DNA of 64,000 bases. Origin: Chersky-840 sp963794615. Its GTDB lineage: Bacteria > Actinomycetota > Acidimicrobiia > Acidimicrobiales > UBA8190. Both the position numbers and the translations under genes were made by a program. Below are positions 33,125 through 41,305 of this stretch, one piece after another; within the stretch, counting starts at the first letter, position 1, and each line of letters begins with the position of its first letter. The notes under the pieces are model-generated. The model had not been told where the DNA came from. It made no database searches and was given only the letters and a program-made list of their open reading frames with translations. The DNA is taken from positions 682,001 through 746,000 of the forward strand of contig CAWCEP010000006.1 of the NCBI GenBank assembly GCA_963794615.1. The letters run 5' to 3'.

Positions 33125-34417
33125 ATGATCGACATCCGTCTGGCCAGGGAGAACCCCGACGCCGTGAAGGCCGCCCTGGCTCGCCGGGGGGTCGACCCCG
33201 CCGAGGTCGATCGGCTCCTCGACGCCGATGCACGGGCGCGCCACGCCGCGGGCGCACGCGACGAGCTGCGCAGCCGGGTCAAGGAGCTGTCGCGTCAGGT
33301 GGGCGAGGCCCGCCGTACCGGCGACACCGCGCTCGCCGCCGACACGGCCGACCTGAGCCGGGCCGTCGGCGAGGAGGAGGCCGCCCTCGAGGCCGAGGCC
33401 ACCGCCGCCTCGGTCGAGGTGCGCGAGCTCCTCCTGTGGTTGCCCAACCTGCCCGCCCCCGAGGCGCCCGACGGGGCCGGCCCCGAGGACAACGTCGAGG
33501 TACGGCGGTGGCCCGACGAGCCCCGCGCCTACGCCGAGCACCAACGGGTGCCCCACTGGGACGTCGGTGGCGCCCTCGGGATCCTCGACCTCGAACGGGG
33601 TGCGAAGTTGTCGGGATCGATGTTCCCGCTCTACCGCGGGTTGGGGGCCCGGCTCATCCGGGCGCTCACAGCCTTCGCGCTGGACCACCACACCGAGCGC
33701 TACGAGGAGATCCGCCCCCCCACGCTGGTGCGCACCGAGACCATGGTGTCGACCGGGCACCTGCCCAAGTTCGCCGACGACGCCTATCACCTCGAACGCG
33801 ACGACCTGTGGGCCATCCCGACGGCCGAGGTCCCACTCACGTCGATGTTCCGCGACGAGATCCTCGACGAGGCCGCCTTGCCATTGCGCTTGACGGCGGG
33901 CACGGCCTGTTTCCGGCGCGAGGCGGGATCGGCGGGTCGCGACACCCGGGGCCTGTTGCGCGTGCACGAGTTCGACAAGGTGGAGCTGTTCGCCTATGCC
34001 ACCGCCGCGCAGTCGCCCACCGAGCACAGCGACATGGTGGGGCGGGCCGAGGCGCTGCTGCAGGAGCTCGGCCTCGAGTACCGCGTCCTCGACCTGTGCA
34101 CGGGGGATCTCGGCAACGCCGCGGCACGCACCTTCGACATCGAGGTGTACGCGCCGGGATGCGACATGTGGCTCGAGGTGTCCTCGGTGAGCTGGTGCAC
34201 CGACTACCAGGCGCGTCGGGCCAACATCCGCTCCCGCGCCGGTGGTGGTGGCCAACCGGTGTTCGTCCACACCCTCAACGGCTCGGCCATCGCCTGGGCC
34301 CGGGTGTGGGCGGCGTTGGTGGAGACGGGCCGCCAAACCGACGGCTCGGTGGTCTTGCCCGCCGCGCTGGCGCCGTACCTCGGGGGCCGTACCGTCATCG
34401 AACCACCGACGGCGTAG
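33125..34417 (+). CDS. serS: Seryl-tRNA synthetase
   Basis: SerS charges tRNA-Ser. The 430-residue protein starts MIDIRLARENPDAVKAAL, has the long antiparallel coiled-coil arm at about residues 30-105, then class II motifs: PPTLVRTETM (motif 1 region), TACFRREAGSAGRDTRGLLRVHEFDKVE split over two stretches (motif 2), and LNGSAIAWARVWAALVE with the final arginine region (motif 3). Length is normal. ATG at 33125 rather than the TTG nine bases earlier fits both the family and the -10 box spacing. Confidence 0.95.
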   Translation: MIDIRLARENPDAVKAALARRGVDPAEVDRLLDADARARHAAGARDELRSRVKELSRQVGEARRTGDTALAADTADLSRAVGEEEAALEAEATAASVEVRELLLWLPNLPAPEAPDGAGPEDNVEVRRWPDEPRAYAEHQRVPHWDVGGALGILDLERGAKLSGSMFPLYRGLGARLIRALTAFALDHHTERYEEIRPPTLVRTETMVSTGHLPKFADDAYHLERDDLWAIPTAEVPLTSMFRDEILDEAALPLRLTAGTACFRREAGSAGRDTRGLLRVHEFDKVELFAYATAAQSPTEHSDMVGRAEALLQELGLEYRVLDLCTGDLGNAAARTFDIEVYAPGCDMWLEVSSVSWCTDYQARRANIRSRAGGGGQPVFVHTLNGSAIAWARVWAALVETGRQTDGSVVLPAALAPYLGGRTVIEPPTA

Positions 34418-34428
34418 CGCTCTGCCCG

Positions 34429-34704
34429 TTAGGCCGACTCCGGCGTGATCCCTGCGCCCTTGAGCATGCGGCGCAGGTCGATCACCTGCTGCTCGTCGAT
34501 GTCGTGACGACGGGGCGCGTCGAACGTCTGGGTCTCGGACCCCAGGGTCACCGCGAACCTGCCGTCGTGCTCCTCTTTGACCGTCGCCACCTTCTGCAGG
34601 AGCGACAACACGTCATGCCATTGGATGTTGTGGCTGACGGGATGGTTGAAGATCTTCTCCACCGTGGCCCGATGGTGTGCGTCGAGCTCGTTGTCTTTTC
34701 CCAT
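34429..34704 (-). CDS. Conserved small protein of unknown function
   Basis: The 91-residue protein reads IFNHPVSHNIQWHDVLSLLQ, VKEEHDGRFAVTLG and RRHDIDEQQVIDLRRML. It recalls a small alpha-beta fold found in uncharacterised actinobacterial proteins, loosely like the HicA double-stranded RNA-binding fold, but no HicB partner is present and the catalytic His context is different. ATG at 34704 has GAGGAGTG upstream. It is convergent with serS, with an 11-base gap. Confidence 0.6.
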   Translation of the reverse strand: MGKDNELDAHHRATVEKIFNHPVSHNIQWHDVLSLLQKVATVKEEHDGRFAVTLGSETQTFDAPRRHDIDEQQVIDLRRMLKGAGITPESA

Positions 34705-34770
34705 GTCACACTCCTCGCGCCTCAGGGTAGTCCCTACTGCCGACGGAGGAATCAGCCCGGTGACGTCTCG

Positions 34771-35877
34771 CTACGGAGTGGTCTCCTGCGACTGCAGCGT
34801 GAAGGGGACCGGCAGCGGCCCGTTGCCGAGCACCGCCGCCATCGTCTTGGCCGTCGCGGCCGAGAAGCTGCCCGAGATCTCCATCCGGCCCTCGAAGGAT
34901 GCGAACGCGGCTTGGTTCGGTTGGATCAAAGGGGCCGAGACCACTTGCCCGTCGAGGTCGAGCGCCACATAGGCGTGGAAATTCTGGAACGCCACGGCGT
35001 CCCAGTCGGTGCTACCCATTGTTGTGAGCGTGATATCGATCGCCCACTGGTCGATGCTCGGGTCCAGCTGGGCCCGGACGCTGGCGATGTCGACGTTGCC
35101 GAGCTGGGCTGCTCCGAGGACGAAGCGCGGGTACTGCTGGGGCCCGGCCACGGGATCGGCGGGGAGCAACACGGAGTGAGCGGGCTCGTCGTCCTGAGCC
35201 GGTGTCGACGGGGTCGAGGCGAAGACGGGGTCTGGACCGATCACGTGGGCGGGTTGGCCTGTGGTCGTGTTCACGTCGAGGTTGGACGCCGACGTCTCGT
35301 ACTGCGCCTCGCACGCCGGTGAGAAGTCTGCGGGAGGAGTCGTTCCCGCCGTGTCGGTCGTAGTCGGTTGGGTGGGGGCGGTCGCCGCCGGAGCCCCGCA
35401 CGCGACGGGCCGGACCGAGAACGATCCCATGGACCCGATCAGTTGCATCTGGACCCCGGCGAACTTCGGGCTGGCGATGTCGATGGAACCACCGTCGACG
35501 GTGGCGCGGGCGTCGGTGTCTCCCACGGCGTGGAGCCGCGCCGCCATCGTGGCGGCCGCCTCCTCGAGCATCGCCGTGGAAATGGGTGTGGCGGGAGTGA
35601 AGACGGCGCGCAGCGTGCCGCCCTCCGTACCACTCAGGCCGGGCCGGGTCGTGGGGGTGAGGCGCGAGCTGCGCGGTCCGTAGGTGACGCCGAGGGCGAC
35701 GAGCGCGACCACCACGACGACGGCGAGGCCGCCCGCCATGACCCGCCCACGCCGGCGCGCTCGTCCTGCCCGGGCATGACGCCACGGCTCGGGGTCGCCG
35801 AGGGGGGCGACGGGTTGCTCGGCGACGGCCCGGAACGTGCGTCGCAGTCGGTGCTCGATGGGATCGATGTCAGTCAT
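34771..35877 (-). CDS. Membrane-anchored protein with SecD P1-head-like domain, sigma-factor partner
   Basis: The 368-residue protein has a 60-residue cytoplasmic N-terminus (MTDIDPIEHRLRRTFRAV), one membrane helix at about 54-74, and an outer part. Its C-terminus (YVALDLDGQVVSAPLIQPNQ, EISGSFSAATAKTMAAVLGNG, LPVPF) matches the SecDF P1-head subdomain. The ATG overlaps the sigma-factor stop (ATGA), and the N-terminus is of the size expected for an anti-sigma domain. It probably senses an envelope signal and controls the ECF factor; this is inference from position. Confidence 0.65.
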   Translation of the reverse strand: MTDIDPIEHRLRRTFRAVAEQPVAPLGDPEPWRHARAGRARRRGRVMAGGLAVVVVVALVALGVTYGPRSSRLTPTTRPGLSGTEGGTLRAVFTPATPISTAMLEEAAATMAARLHAVGDTDARATVDGGSIDIASPKFAGVQMQLIGSMGSFSVRPVACGAPAATAPTQPTTTDTAGTTPPADFSPACEAQYETSASNLDVNTTTGQPAHVIGPDPVFASTPSTPAQDDEPAHSVLLPADPVAGPQQYPRFVLGAAQLGNVDIASVRAQLDPSIDQWAIDITLTTMGSTDWDAVAFQNFHAYVALDLDGQVVSAPLIQPNQAAFASFEGRMEISGSFSAATAKTMAAVLGNGPLPVPFTLQSQETTP

Positions 35878-36368
35878 GTCAGCTCGCCTCGCAGCTTGGC
35901 CAGCCCCCGGTGCAGGCTCGACTTCACGGTCCCGAGCCGACAGCCGAGCAGCCGGGCGATCTCGGCCTCGGGCAGGTCCTCGTAGAAGCGCAGGGCCAGG
36001 ACGGCGCGCTGGCGGAAAGGCAGACGGAGTACCGCCGCCCACGTTTCGTCGATCACCGGGTCGTCGACGGTGACGCGCCCCGGCGAAACGGGGCGTCGCT
36101 CCAGTCGGAGCCGCCGCATCTGGCTCCGCGCCATGTTGGCCACCGTGGTCCGGAGATAGCCGGCCGGGTTGTCCGGTTGCGTGCGCTGTTGGTGCAACCG
36201 GAGGAAGGCCTCTTGGACGACCTCTTCGGCCACCGCCGTGGACCCGGTGAGCAACCGGGCGAATCGAACCATCGCCTCACGCTGGCGGAGGTAGAGCGTG
36301 GCGAGATCCGAAGGAGGCCCATCGTGGGGGGACGCCCCGGGGCCCGACGTCCCGTGGCGCGAGGCCAT
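35874..36368 (-). CDS. ECF (SigE-like) RNA polymerase sigma factor
   Basis: The 164-residue protein has region 2 (LYLRQREAMVRFARLLTGSTAVAEEVVQEAFLRLHQ, read in parts) and region 4 (LPFRQRAVLALRFYEDLPEAEIARLLGC, then LGTVKSSLHRGLAKLR as the DNA-reading helix). It lacks region 3, as ECF factors do. ATG at 36368 has GAGGAGG eight bases upstream. The neighbouring SecD-P1-like membrane protein is its likely regulator. Confidence 0.85.
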   Translation of the reverse strand: MASRHGTSGPGASPHDGPPSDLATLYLRQREAMVRFARLLTGSTAVAEEVVQEAFLRLHQQRTQPDNPAGYLRTTVANMARSQMRRLRLERRPVSPGRVTVDDPVIDETWAAVLRLPFRQRAVLALRFYEDLPEAEIARLLGCRLGTVKSSLHRGLAKLRGELT

Positions 36369-36482
36369 GTGCGGTGCCTCCTCGTCGGCCACTCGGTCCA
36401 CATTGACATGACGCACAAGGCCAGGAAAAGGTTCCATCGACCCCAGAGGCTTCGACCAGCCTCCCGGCACGAGAGGGCGAGG

Positions 36483-37781
36483 ATGCCATCCACGGACGGT
36501 CCGACCATCTCCCCTCCGCCGCCGGTGGCGTCGAGGGCCGGGCTTCCCTGGGACGTGGCCGTCACCGATCCGGTGGCGGTCCTGGCCGCGGCTCGTGACC
36601 GTCTGGGCGACACGTTCGTGGTCGACAGCGGTGATGACCGCTATCTCTTCACGTTCTCTCCCGTCGGCGTGGCGTCGTTCTACGGGTTGCCCGAGGAGCG
36701 CGCCAGCAAAGGCGTCGCCGACTGGAGGATGCTCCGGCGCAAGCTCCCCGACGACATCTTCGTCGGCCGGCGCACGCTCCCGCACCAGTTGTTCGGGCGC
36801 GACGACGTGGCCGCCTATCTCACCAACGTCGAGCGCGCCCTCGACACCACCGTCGACGAGCTGGGCACGTCCGGTACCGTCGATGTGTTCGACCTGACCC
36901 GGCGCATCGGGCACCGGGTCGGGCTGGCGTCATGGGGCGGCCCCGGCTGCGCCGGCGGCGAGCGCTTCGAGCGGCTGGCCGCCGCCTTCGACGTGCTCGA
37001 CGGTTCCGAGTCCTTCGTGCACCCCGACGCCATGGCGGCGGTGGCCGCCACCGGGAAGTCGGCGGAGCGAGCCGCCCTCGCCGTCGTCGTCGAGGAATTC
37101 GGCCTGGCCGTGGAGGAGCTTCCCGGCCGCGAGGCGGACCATGCGCTGTTCGCGCGTGTAGCCGCGGCGTGGTCGGACGCCCCCGCCGCCGACCGCGCCG
37201 TGGGGGTGGCGTCGGATGTGGCCCTGATCCACGTGGCGTCGATGTCCAATCTCTTCGCCGCGCTGGGGTGGATGCTCATCGACCTCCTCGCCCACCCCGA
37301 CGAGCTGGACCGGATACGGGCCGGAGATCGCGCCCGGGCCGAGGTGTGTGCCCTCGAGTCGACGCGACTCGCCCAGCGCTCGATCATGGCCCGCTATGTC
37401 GTCAAGGCCGTGACGATGGACGTCGGCGACGCCGTCTACGAGGTCGGCCCCGGTGCGACGGTCGCCACTCTCCTCCCCCTCACCAATACGAGCGCCGCTC
37501 CCGGGCTCGGGTGGTGGGATCCCGGTCGATGGAACCGGCGCCGTCTGGCCGATCCATCGGCGTTGGCCGCGGTGGAATTGGTCACCGTCTTCGGCCACGG
37601 TCGCCACACCTGTCCGGCGCAACCCTTCTCGCTGTCGACGATGACCGCGGCGGCCACCCGGCTCTTGGGCGCCTTCGACATGGCGCCGGGCTGGGCCGCC
37701 CGTCCCCACCCGGTGCGCACGCAGATCGGTGGTGTGGCTCGGGCGGCCGACGCGTGCCCGGTGCGCTACCGGCGTCGTTGA
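36483..37781 (+). CDS. Cytochrome P450-like protein
   Basis: The 432-residue protein ends with the haem-binding loop VTVFGHGRHTCPAQPFSLS (Cys thiolate ligand) and has an ESTRLAQRS helix where the E-x-x-R pair is expected. The I-helix is unusual: LIHVASMSNLFAALGWML lacks the acidic-Thr pair that activates oxygen in most P450s, so it may use another mechanism, such as isomerase or peroxygenase chemistry. No ferredoxin gene adjoins. ATG at 36483 follows GAGAGGGCGAGG. Confidence 0.7.
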   Translation: MPSTDGPTISPPPPVASRAGLPWDVAVTDPVAVLAAARDRLGDTFVVDSGDDRYLFTFSPVGVASFYGLPEERASKGVADWRMLRRKLPDDIFVGRRTLPHQLFGRDDVAAYLTNVERALDTTVDELGTSGTVDVFDLTRRIGHRVGLASWGGPGCAGGERFERLAAAFDVLDGSESFVHPDAMAAVAATGKSAERAALAVVVEEFGLAVEELPGREADHALFARVAAAWSDAPAADRAVGVASDVALIHVASMSNLFAALGWMLIDLLAHPDELDRIRAGDRARAEVCALESTRLAQRSIMARYVVKAVTMDVGDAVYEVGPGATVATLLPLTNTSAAPGLGWWDPGRWNRRRLADPSALAAVELVTVFGHGRHTCPAQPFSLSTMTAAATRLLGAFDMAPGWAARPHPVRTQIGGVARAADACPVRYRRR

Positions 37782-37806
37782 ACCACTGGACGCCCGTCGG
37801 CCGGGG

Positions 37807-39186
37807 TCAGTGGTGGAAGCCGACGTCGGTCGGACGGGCCAGATGGGGGCTGCGGAGGCGCTCGTCGACCCGGCCCAGGTCGTCGATCAACAGGGAGGCC
37901 AGGTCACGGCTGAAGCCGTTGCGCACCACGATGCGGAGCACGGCGACGTGGTCGAGGGCGGGGGGCATGGTGTAGGCGGGGACGAGCCAGCCCCGCACCC
38001 GCAGCGTGTCGGAGACGTCGTAGACGGTGTAGGGCGCATCGGTGATGCGGAAGGCGAAAGCCGGGATCCCGTCTCCCTGGGAGACCAGCTCGTAAGGTGC
38101 CAAGCCCGAGATCTCGTGCGCCAGCCACCGCGCGGTGTCCCGGCTCGCCTGCTGCACCTGGCGGTAGCCGTCGGTCCCGAGGCGTAGGAAGTTGTAGTAC
38201 TGGGCGACGACCTGCGCGCCTGGTCGGGAGAAGTTGAGGGCGAAGGTCGGCATGTTGCCACCGAGGTAATTCACGTTGAACACGAGTTCGTCGGGCAGCG
38301 CCGTGTGGTGGCGCCAGATGACCCATCCGACCCCGGGGTACACGAGCCCGTACTTGTGTCCCGACGTGTTGATGGAATGGACGCGGGCCAGACGGAAGTC
38401 CCACTCCAGCTTGGGATCGAGGAAGGGGGCGATGAACCCGCCCGAGGCGGCGTCGACGTGGATGGGCACGTCCACGCCACTGGATTCGGCGAGCTCGTCG
38501 AGGGCGGCCGCGATGGCGGCGACGGGTTCGTAGACGCCGTCGTAGGTCGATCCCAGGACCGCCACCACGCCGATGGTGTTCTCGTCGCAGTGCGAGACCG
38601 CACCCTCGGGGGTCAGGCAGGTGGCCTCGGGCCCGACGGGGACGAGGCGAGCTTCGACATCCCAGTACCGGCAGAACTTCTCCCAGCACACCTGCACGTT
38701 GGCGCCCATCACGAGGTTGGGTCGATCGACGGCCTTCCCCGCCGCCTGGCGACGTTGGCGCCAGCGCCACTTGAGCGCCAGGCCACCGAGCATGCAGGCT
38801 TCGCTCGATCCGGTCGTCGAGCATCCGGTGGCCCCCCCGTCTTCAGGGGCGTGCCACAGCCCCGCGAGGATGTTGACACAGCGCCGCTCGAGCTCGGCGG
38901 TCTGCGGGTACTCGTCCTTGTCGATCATGTTCTTGGCCGAGCATTCCGCCATCAGCACCTCGGCGTGACGCTCCATCCAGGTGGTGACGAAGGTGGCCAG
39001 GTTGAGCCGGGCATTGCCGTCGAGCAGCAGCTCGTCGTGGACGATCTCGTAGGCGGTGCCTTCGGGCATCCCCTTGGGGGCCAACCGGAGTTTGGGAATC
39101 TCCTCGATCTCGCCCAGCTGGGCGAATTGAGGGCGGACCTGCAGCTGCTCGTCCGCACCAGCCGTCTCGTGCTCGTGGAGGGGCAT
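37807..39186 (-). CDS. gadB: Glutamate decarboxylase
   Basis: The enzyme converts glutamate to GABA and CO2, consuming a proton. The 459-residue PLP protein shows NMIDKDEYPQTAELERRCV, TGCSTTGSSEACMLGG, HVDAASGGFIAPF and the PLP-lysine strand HSINTSGHKYGLVYPG, and matches the length of GadA/GadB (about 466). ATG at 39186 has TACGGT six bases upstream and no Shine-Dalgarno. No GABA antiporter (gadC) lies in the window. Confidence 0.92.
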   Translation of the reverse strand: MPLHEHETAGADEQLQVRPQFAQLGEIEEIPKLRLAPKGMPEGTAYEIVHDELLLDGNARLNLATFVTTWMERHAEVLMAECSAKNMIDKDEYPQTAELERRCVNILAGLWHAPEDGGATGCSTTGSSEACMLGGLALKWRWRQRRQAAGKAVDRPNLVMGANVQVCWEKFCRYWDVEARLVPVGPEATCLTPEGAVSHCDENTIGVVAVLGSTYDGVYEPVAAIAAALDELAESSGVDVPIHVDAASGGFIAPFLDPKLEWDFRLARVHSINTSGHKYGLVYPGVGWVIWRHHTALPDELVFNVNYLGGNMPTFALNFSRPGAQVVAQYYNFLRLGTDGYRQVQQASRDTARWLAHEISGLAPYELVSQGDGIPAFAFRITDAPYTVYDVSDTLRVRGWLVPAYTMPPALDHVAVLRIVVRNGFSRDLASLLIDDLGRVDERLRSPHLARPTDVGFHH

Positions 39187-39192
39187 GCCCGG

Positions 39193-39198
39193 ACCGTA
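39193..39198 (-). promoter_or_regulatory. -10 box of gadB (leaderless)
   Basis: TACGGT on the minus strand is six bases from the ATG of the decarboxylase, the spacing of a leaderless start. Confidence 0.4.
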
Positions 39199-39207
39199 GT
39201 TCGGACC

Positions 39208-40437
39208 CTACGGTGCTTTCCGGTCGTGCCCGGTCGTGTCGTCCCGGTCGACGAGGACGCACCGCGTGCCGCTGTAGATGGTGGGCACGCACTTGTTGCA
39301 GTGGATGCACAGCGAGGCGCGCGAGGTCCCGGCTCCCATCTTCGAGACGAGGTCGGGCTCACGGAGCAGCGCCCTCGCCATGGCGACGAAGGAGAACCCC
39401 TCCGACAGGGCCTGCTCGACGGTGGCGAGCTCGGTGATCCCACCCAGCAGGACCAACGGCATGTCGAGCGCGGCGCGGAACTGTCGGGCGTAGGGGAGGA
39501 AGAACGCCTCTTCGAAGGGGTAGTCGGGCATGAACCGCCGGCCCATCACCTTGAACCCGAGGCGAAGGGCACGGGGGAGGGTGGCGGCGAACTCCGCCCG
39601 GGGGGCCTCGCCCCGGAACAGGTACATGGGATTGGCCAGGGAGCTGCCCCCGGTGAGCGTGAGCGCGTCCAGGGCGCCGTCGGCCTCGAGCAACCGGGCG
39701 ACCTCCACGCTGTCTTCGAGCCAGAGACCTCCCGCCACCCCGTCGGCCATGTTCAACTTGGCCGTCACCGCAGCGCGATCGCCCACAGCGTCGCGCACGG
39801 CCCCCACGACCCGGCGGGCGAAGCGGGCCCGGTTCTCGACGCTGCCGCCCCACTGGTCGTGGCGACGGTTGAGCTTCGGGCTCAAGAAGGCGCTCAGCAG
39901 ATAGTTGTGGCCCAGATGGATCTCGATGCTGTCGAAGCCGGCGTCGACGACGCTGCGGGCCGCCTCGCCGTAGTCGGCCGTGACGCGGGCGATGTCCGTC
40001 GCCGTGATCTCCCGGCTGAAGGTCCCCAACGGGCTCATGTAGCGGGAGGGGGCCAGCGACGGGGCCCGGTTGGACCTGGCATTGGCGACCGGCCCGGCGT
40101 GGCCGAGTTGGGCGGCGACGGCCGCACCCGTGTCGTGCACGGCGTCGGTGAGCCGCCGCAGGCCGGGCAGCACGTCATCGTGGACGTAGAGGCAGTGCCG
40201 GTCGGTGCGTCCCTCGGGAGACACGGCCAGGTAGGCCACGGTGGTCATGGCCGCACCGCCTGCGCCCACGGCGCGGTGGAACTCGACGAGGGCGTCGGTG
40301 ACCTGTCCCTTCGGTGACGATCCTTCGAACGTCGCCGCCTTGATGAACCGGTTCCGGAGCGTGACCGGGCCGAGTCGAGCGGACTCGAATGGCGCGGGAC
40401 CGGGCTTCGGGGCCGCGAGCCGCCCGTCGACGGTCAC
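39208..40437 (-). CDS. NADH:flavin oxidoreductase (old yellow enzyme family)
   Basis: The 409-residue FMN barrel shows RNRFIKAATFEG, AQLGHAGPVAN, the catalytic-region HLGHNYLLSAFLSPKLNRR, WGGSVENRARF, and a phosphate-binding GGITELATVEQAL. The C-terminus has CIHCNKCVPTIYSGTRC, the Cys cluster for a 4Fe-4S centre seen in 2,4-dienoyl-CoA reductase-type members, but the following flavodoxin-reductase half is absent. GTG at 40437 overlaps the regX3 stop (GTGA), so it is probably cotranscribed with the two-component system. Confidence 0.85.
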   Translation of the reverse strand: MTVDGRLAAPKPGPAPFESARLGPVTLRNRFIKAATFEGSSPKGQVTDALVEFHRAVGAGGAAMTTVAYLAVSPEGRTDRHCLYVHDDVLPGLRRLTDAVHDTGAAVAAQLGHAGPVANARSNRAPSLAPSRYMSPLGTFSREITATDIARVTADYGEAARSVVDAGFDSIEIHLGHNYLLSAFLSPKLNRRHDQWGGSVENRARFARRVVGAVRDAVGDRAAVTAKLNMADGVAGGLWLEDSVEVARLLEADGALDALTLTGGSSLANPMYLFRGEAPRAEFAATLPRALRLGFKVMGRRFMPDYPFEEAFFLPYARQFRAALDMPLVLLGGITELATVEQALSEGFSFVAMARALLREPDLVSKMGAGTSRASLCIHCNKCVPTIYSGTRCVLVDRDDTTGHDRKAP

Positions 40438-41153
40438 GCCTCGGGGGGGATCTCGAATCGGTACCCCACGCCTCGCACCGTCGTGATGATGGCGGGCGAG
40501 GAGGGATCGGCCTCGACGTGGGTGCGGAGGCGCTTGATGTGGACGTCGAGGGTCTTCGTGTCACCTACGTAGTCGGCGCCCCACACGCGGTCGATGAGCG
40601 TGTCCCTGGTGAGGACGCGCCCGGCGTTCTCGACGAGCAGCACGAGCAGCTCGAATTCCTTGCGTCGCAGGTGGACCTCCTGCTCCCGGACGAAGACCCG
40701 GTGCCGGTCGGGATCGACCCGGACCCCTCCCACCTCGAGGACCGCGCCTCGCTCGGTGGCCTCGTCGCTGGCGTGGGGCGAGCCGGGGGCGGCCAGCGGG
40801 GAGCGGCGCAAGACGGCGCGCATCCGGGCCACGAGCTCACGCAGACGGTACGGCTTCGTGACGTAGTCGTCGGCCCCGACTTCGAGGCCGACAACCGTGT
40901 CGATCTCGGTCCCCTTGGCGGTGACCATGATGATGGGGACGTGGGAGCGGGCCCGGATGGCGCGACAGACGTCGACGCCCGACATCTTGGGAAGCATGAT
41001 GTCGAGCAGGACGAGGTCGGGGTCGATGGCGTCGAACAGGGCCAGGGCTTCGGGGCCGTCGCGGGCCACCGTGACGTCGAAGCCCTCGCGTCCCAGTCCG
41101 ATCACGAGGGCGTCGACGAAGGACTCCTCGTCCTCGGCGACGAGGACCGTCAC
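40434..41153 (-). CDS. regX3: RegX3/PhoB-type response regulator
   Basis: The receiver domain (VTVLVAEDEESFVDAL, LLDIMLPKMSG with the phosphorylated Asp, MVTAKG, YVTKPYRLREL) is followed by a winged-helix output domain (EFELLVLLVENAGRVLTRDTLIDRVWG, RTVRGVGYRFE). It is 239 residues from the GTG at 41153, where family similarity begins; an in-frame start at 41267 would add 38 low-complexity residues. Its sensor lies directly upstream. Characterised SenX3-RegX3 pairs control phosphate-starvation genes. Confidence 0.88.
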   Translation of the reverse strand: MTVLVAEDEESFVDALVIGLGREGFDVTVARDGPEALALFDAIDPDLVLLDIMLPKMSGVDVCRAIRARSHVPIIMVTAKGTEIDTVVGLEVGADDYVTKPYRLRELVARMRAVLRRSPLAAPGSPHASDEATERGAVLEVGGVRVDPDRHRVFVREQEVHLRRKEFELLVLLVENAGRVLTRDTLIDRVWGADYVGDTKTLDVHIKRLRTHVEADPSSPAIITTVRGVGYRFEIPPEA

Positions 41154-41305
41154 GGGCCGGCCACCGTCGCGGCCGCGCTCGGAGGCTTCCCCCGAACGTT
41201 CGCCCTTCCCGCCGCGTTGCGACGAGCGCGGGGCGTGGGTGGAGTGAGCGCCCGCGGTGTTGCTCACGACTCTGGCCCCGCAGAGCCCCGGGTGCTGCTC
41301 ACGAT

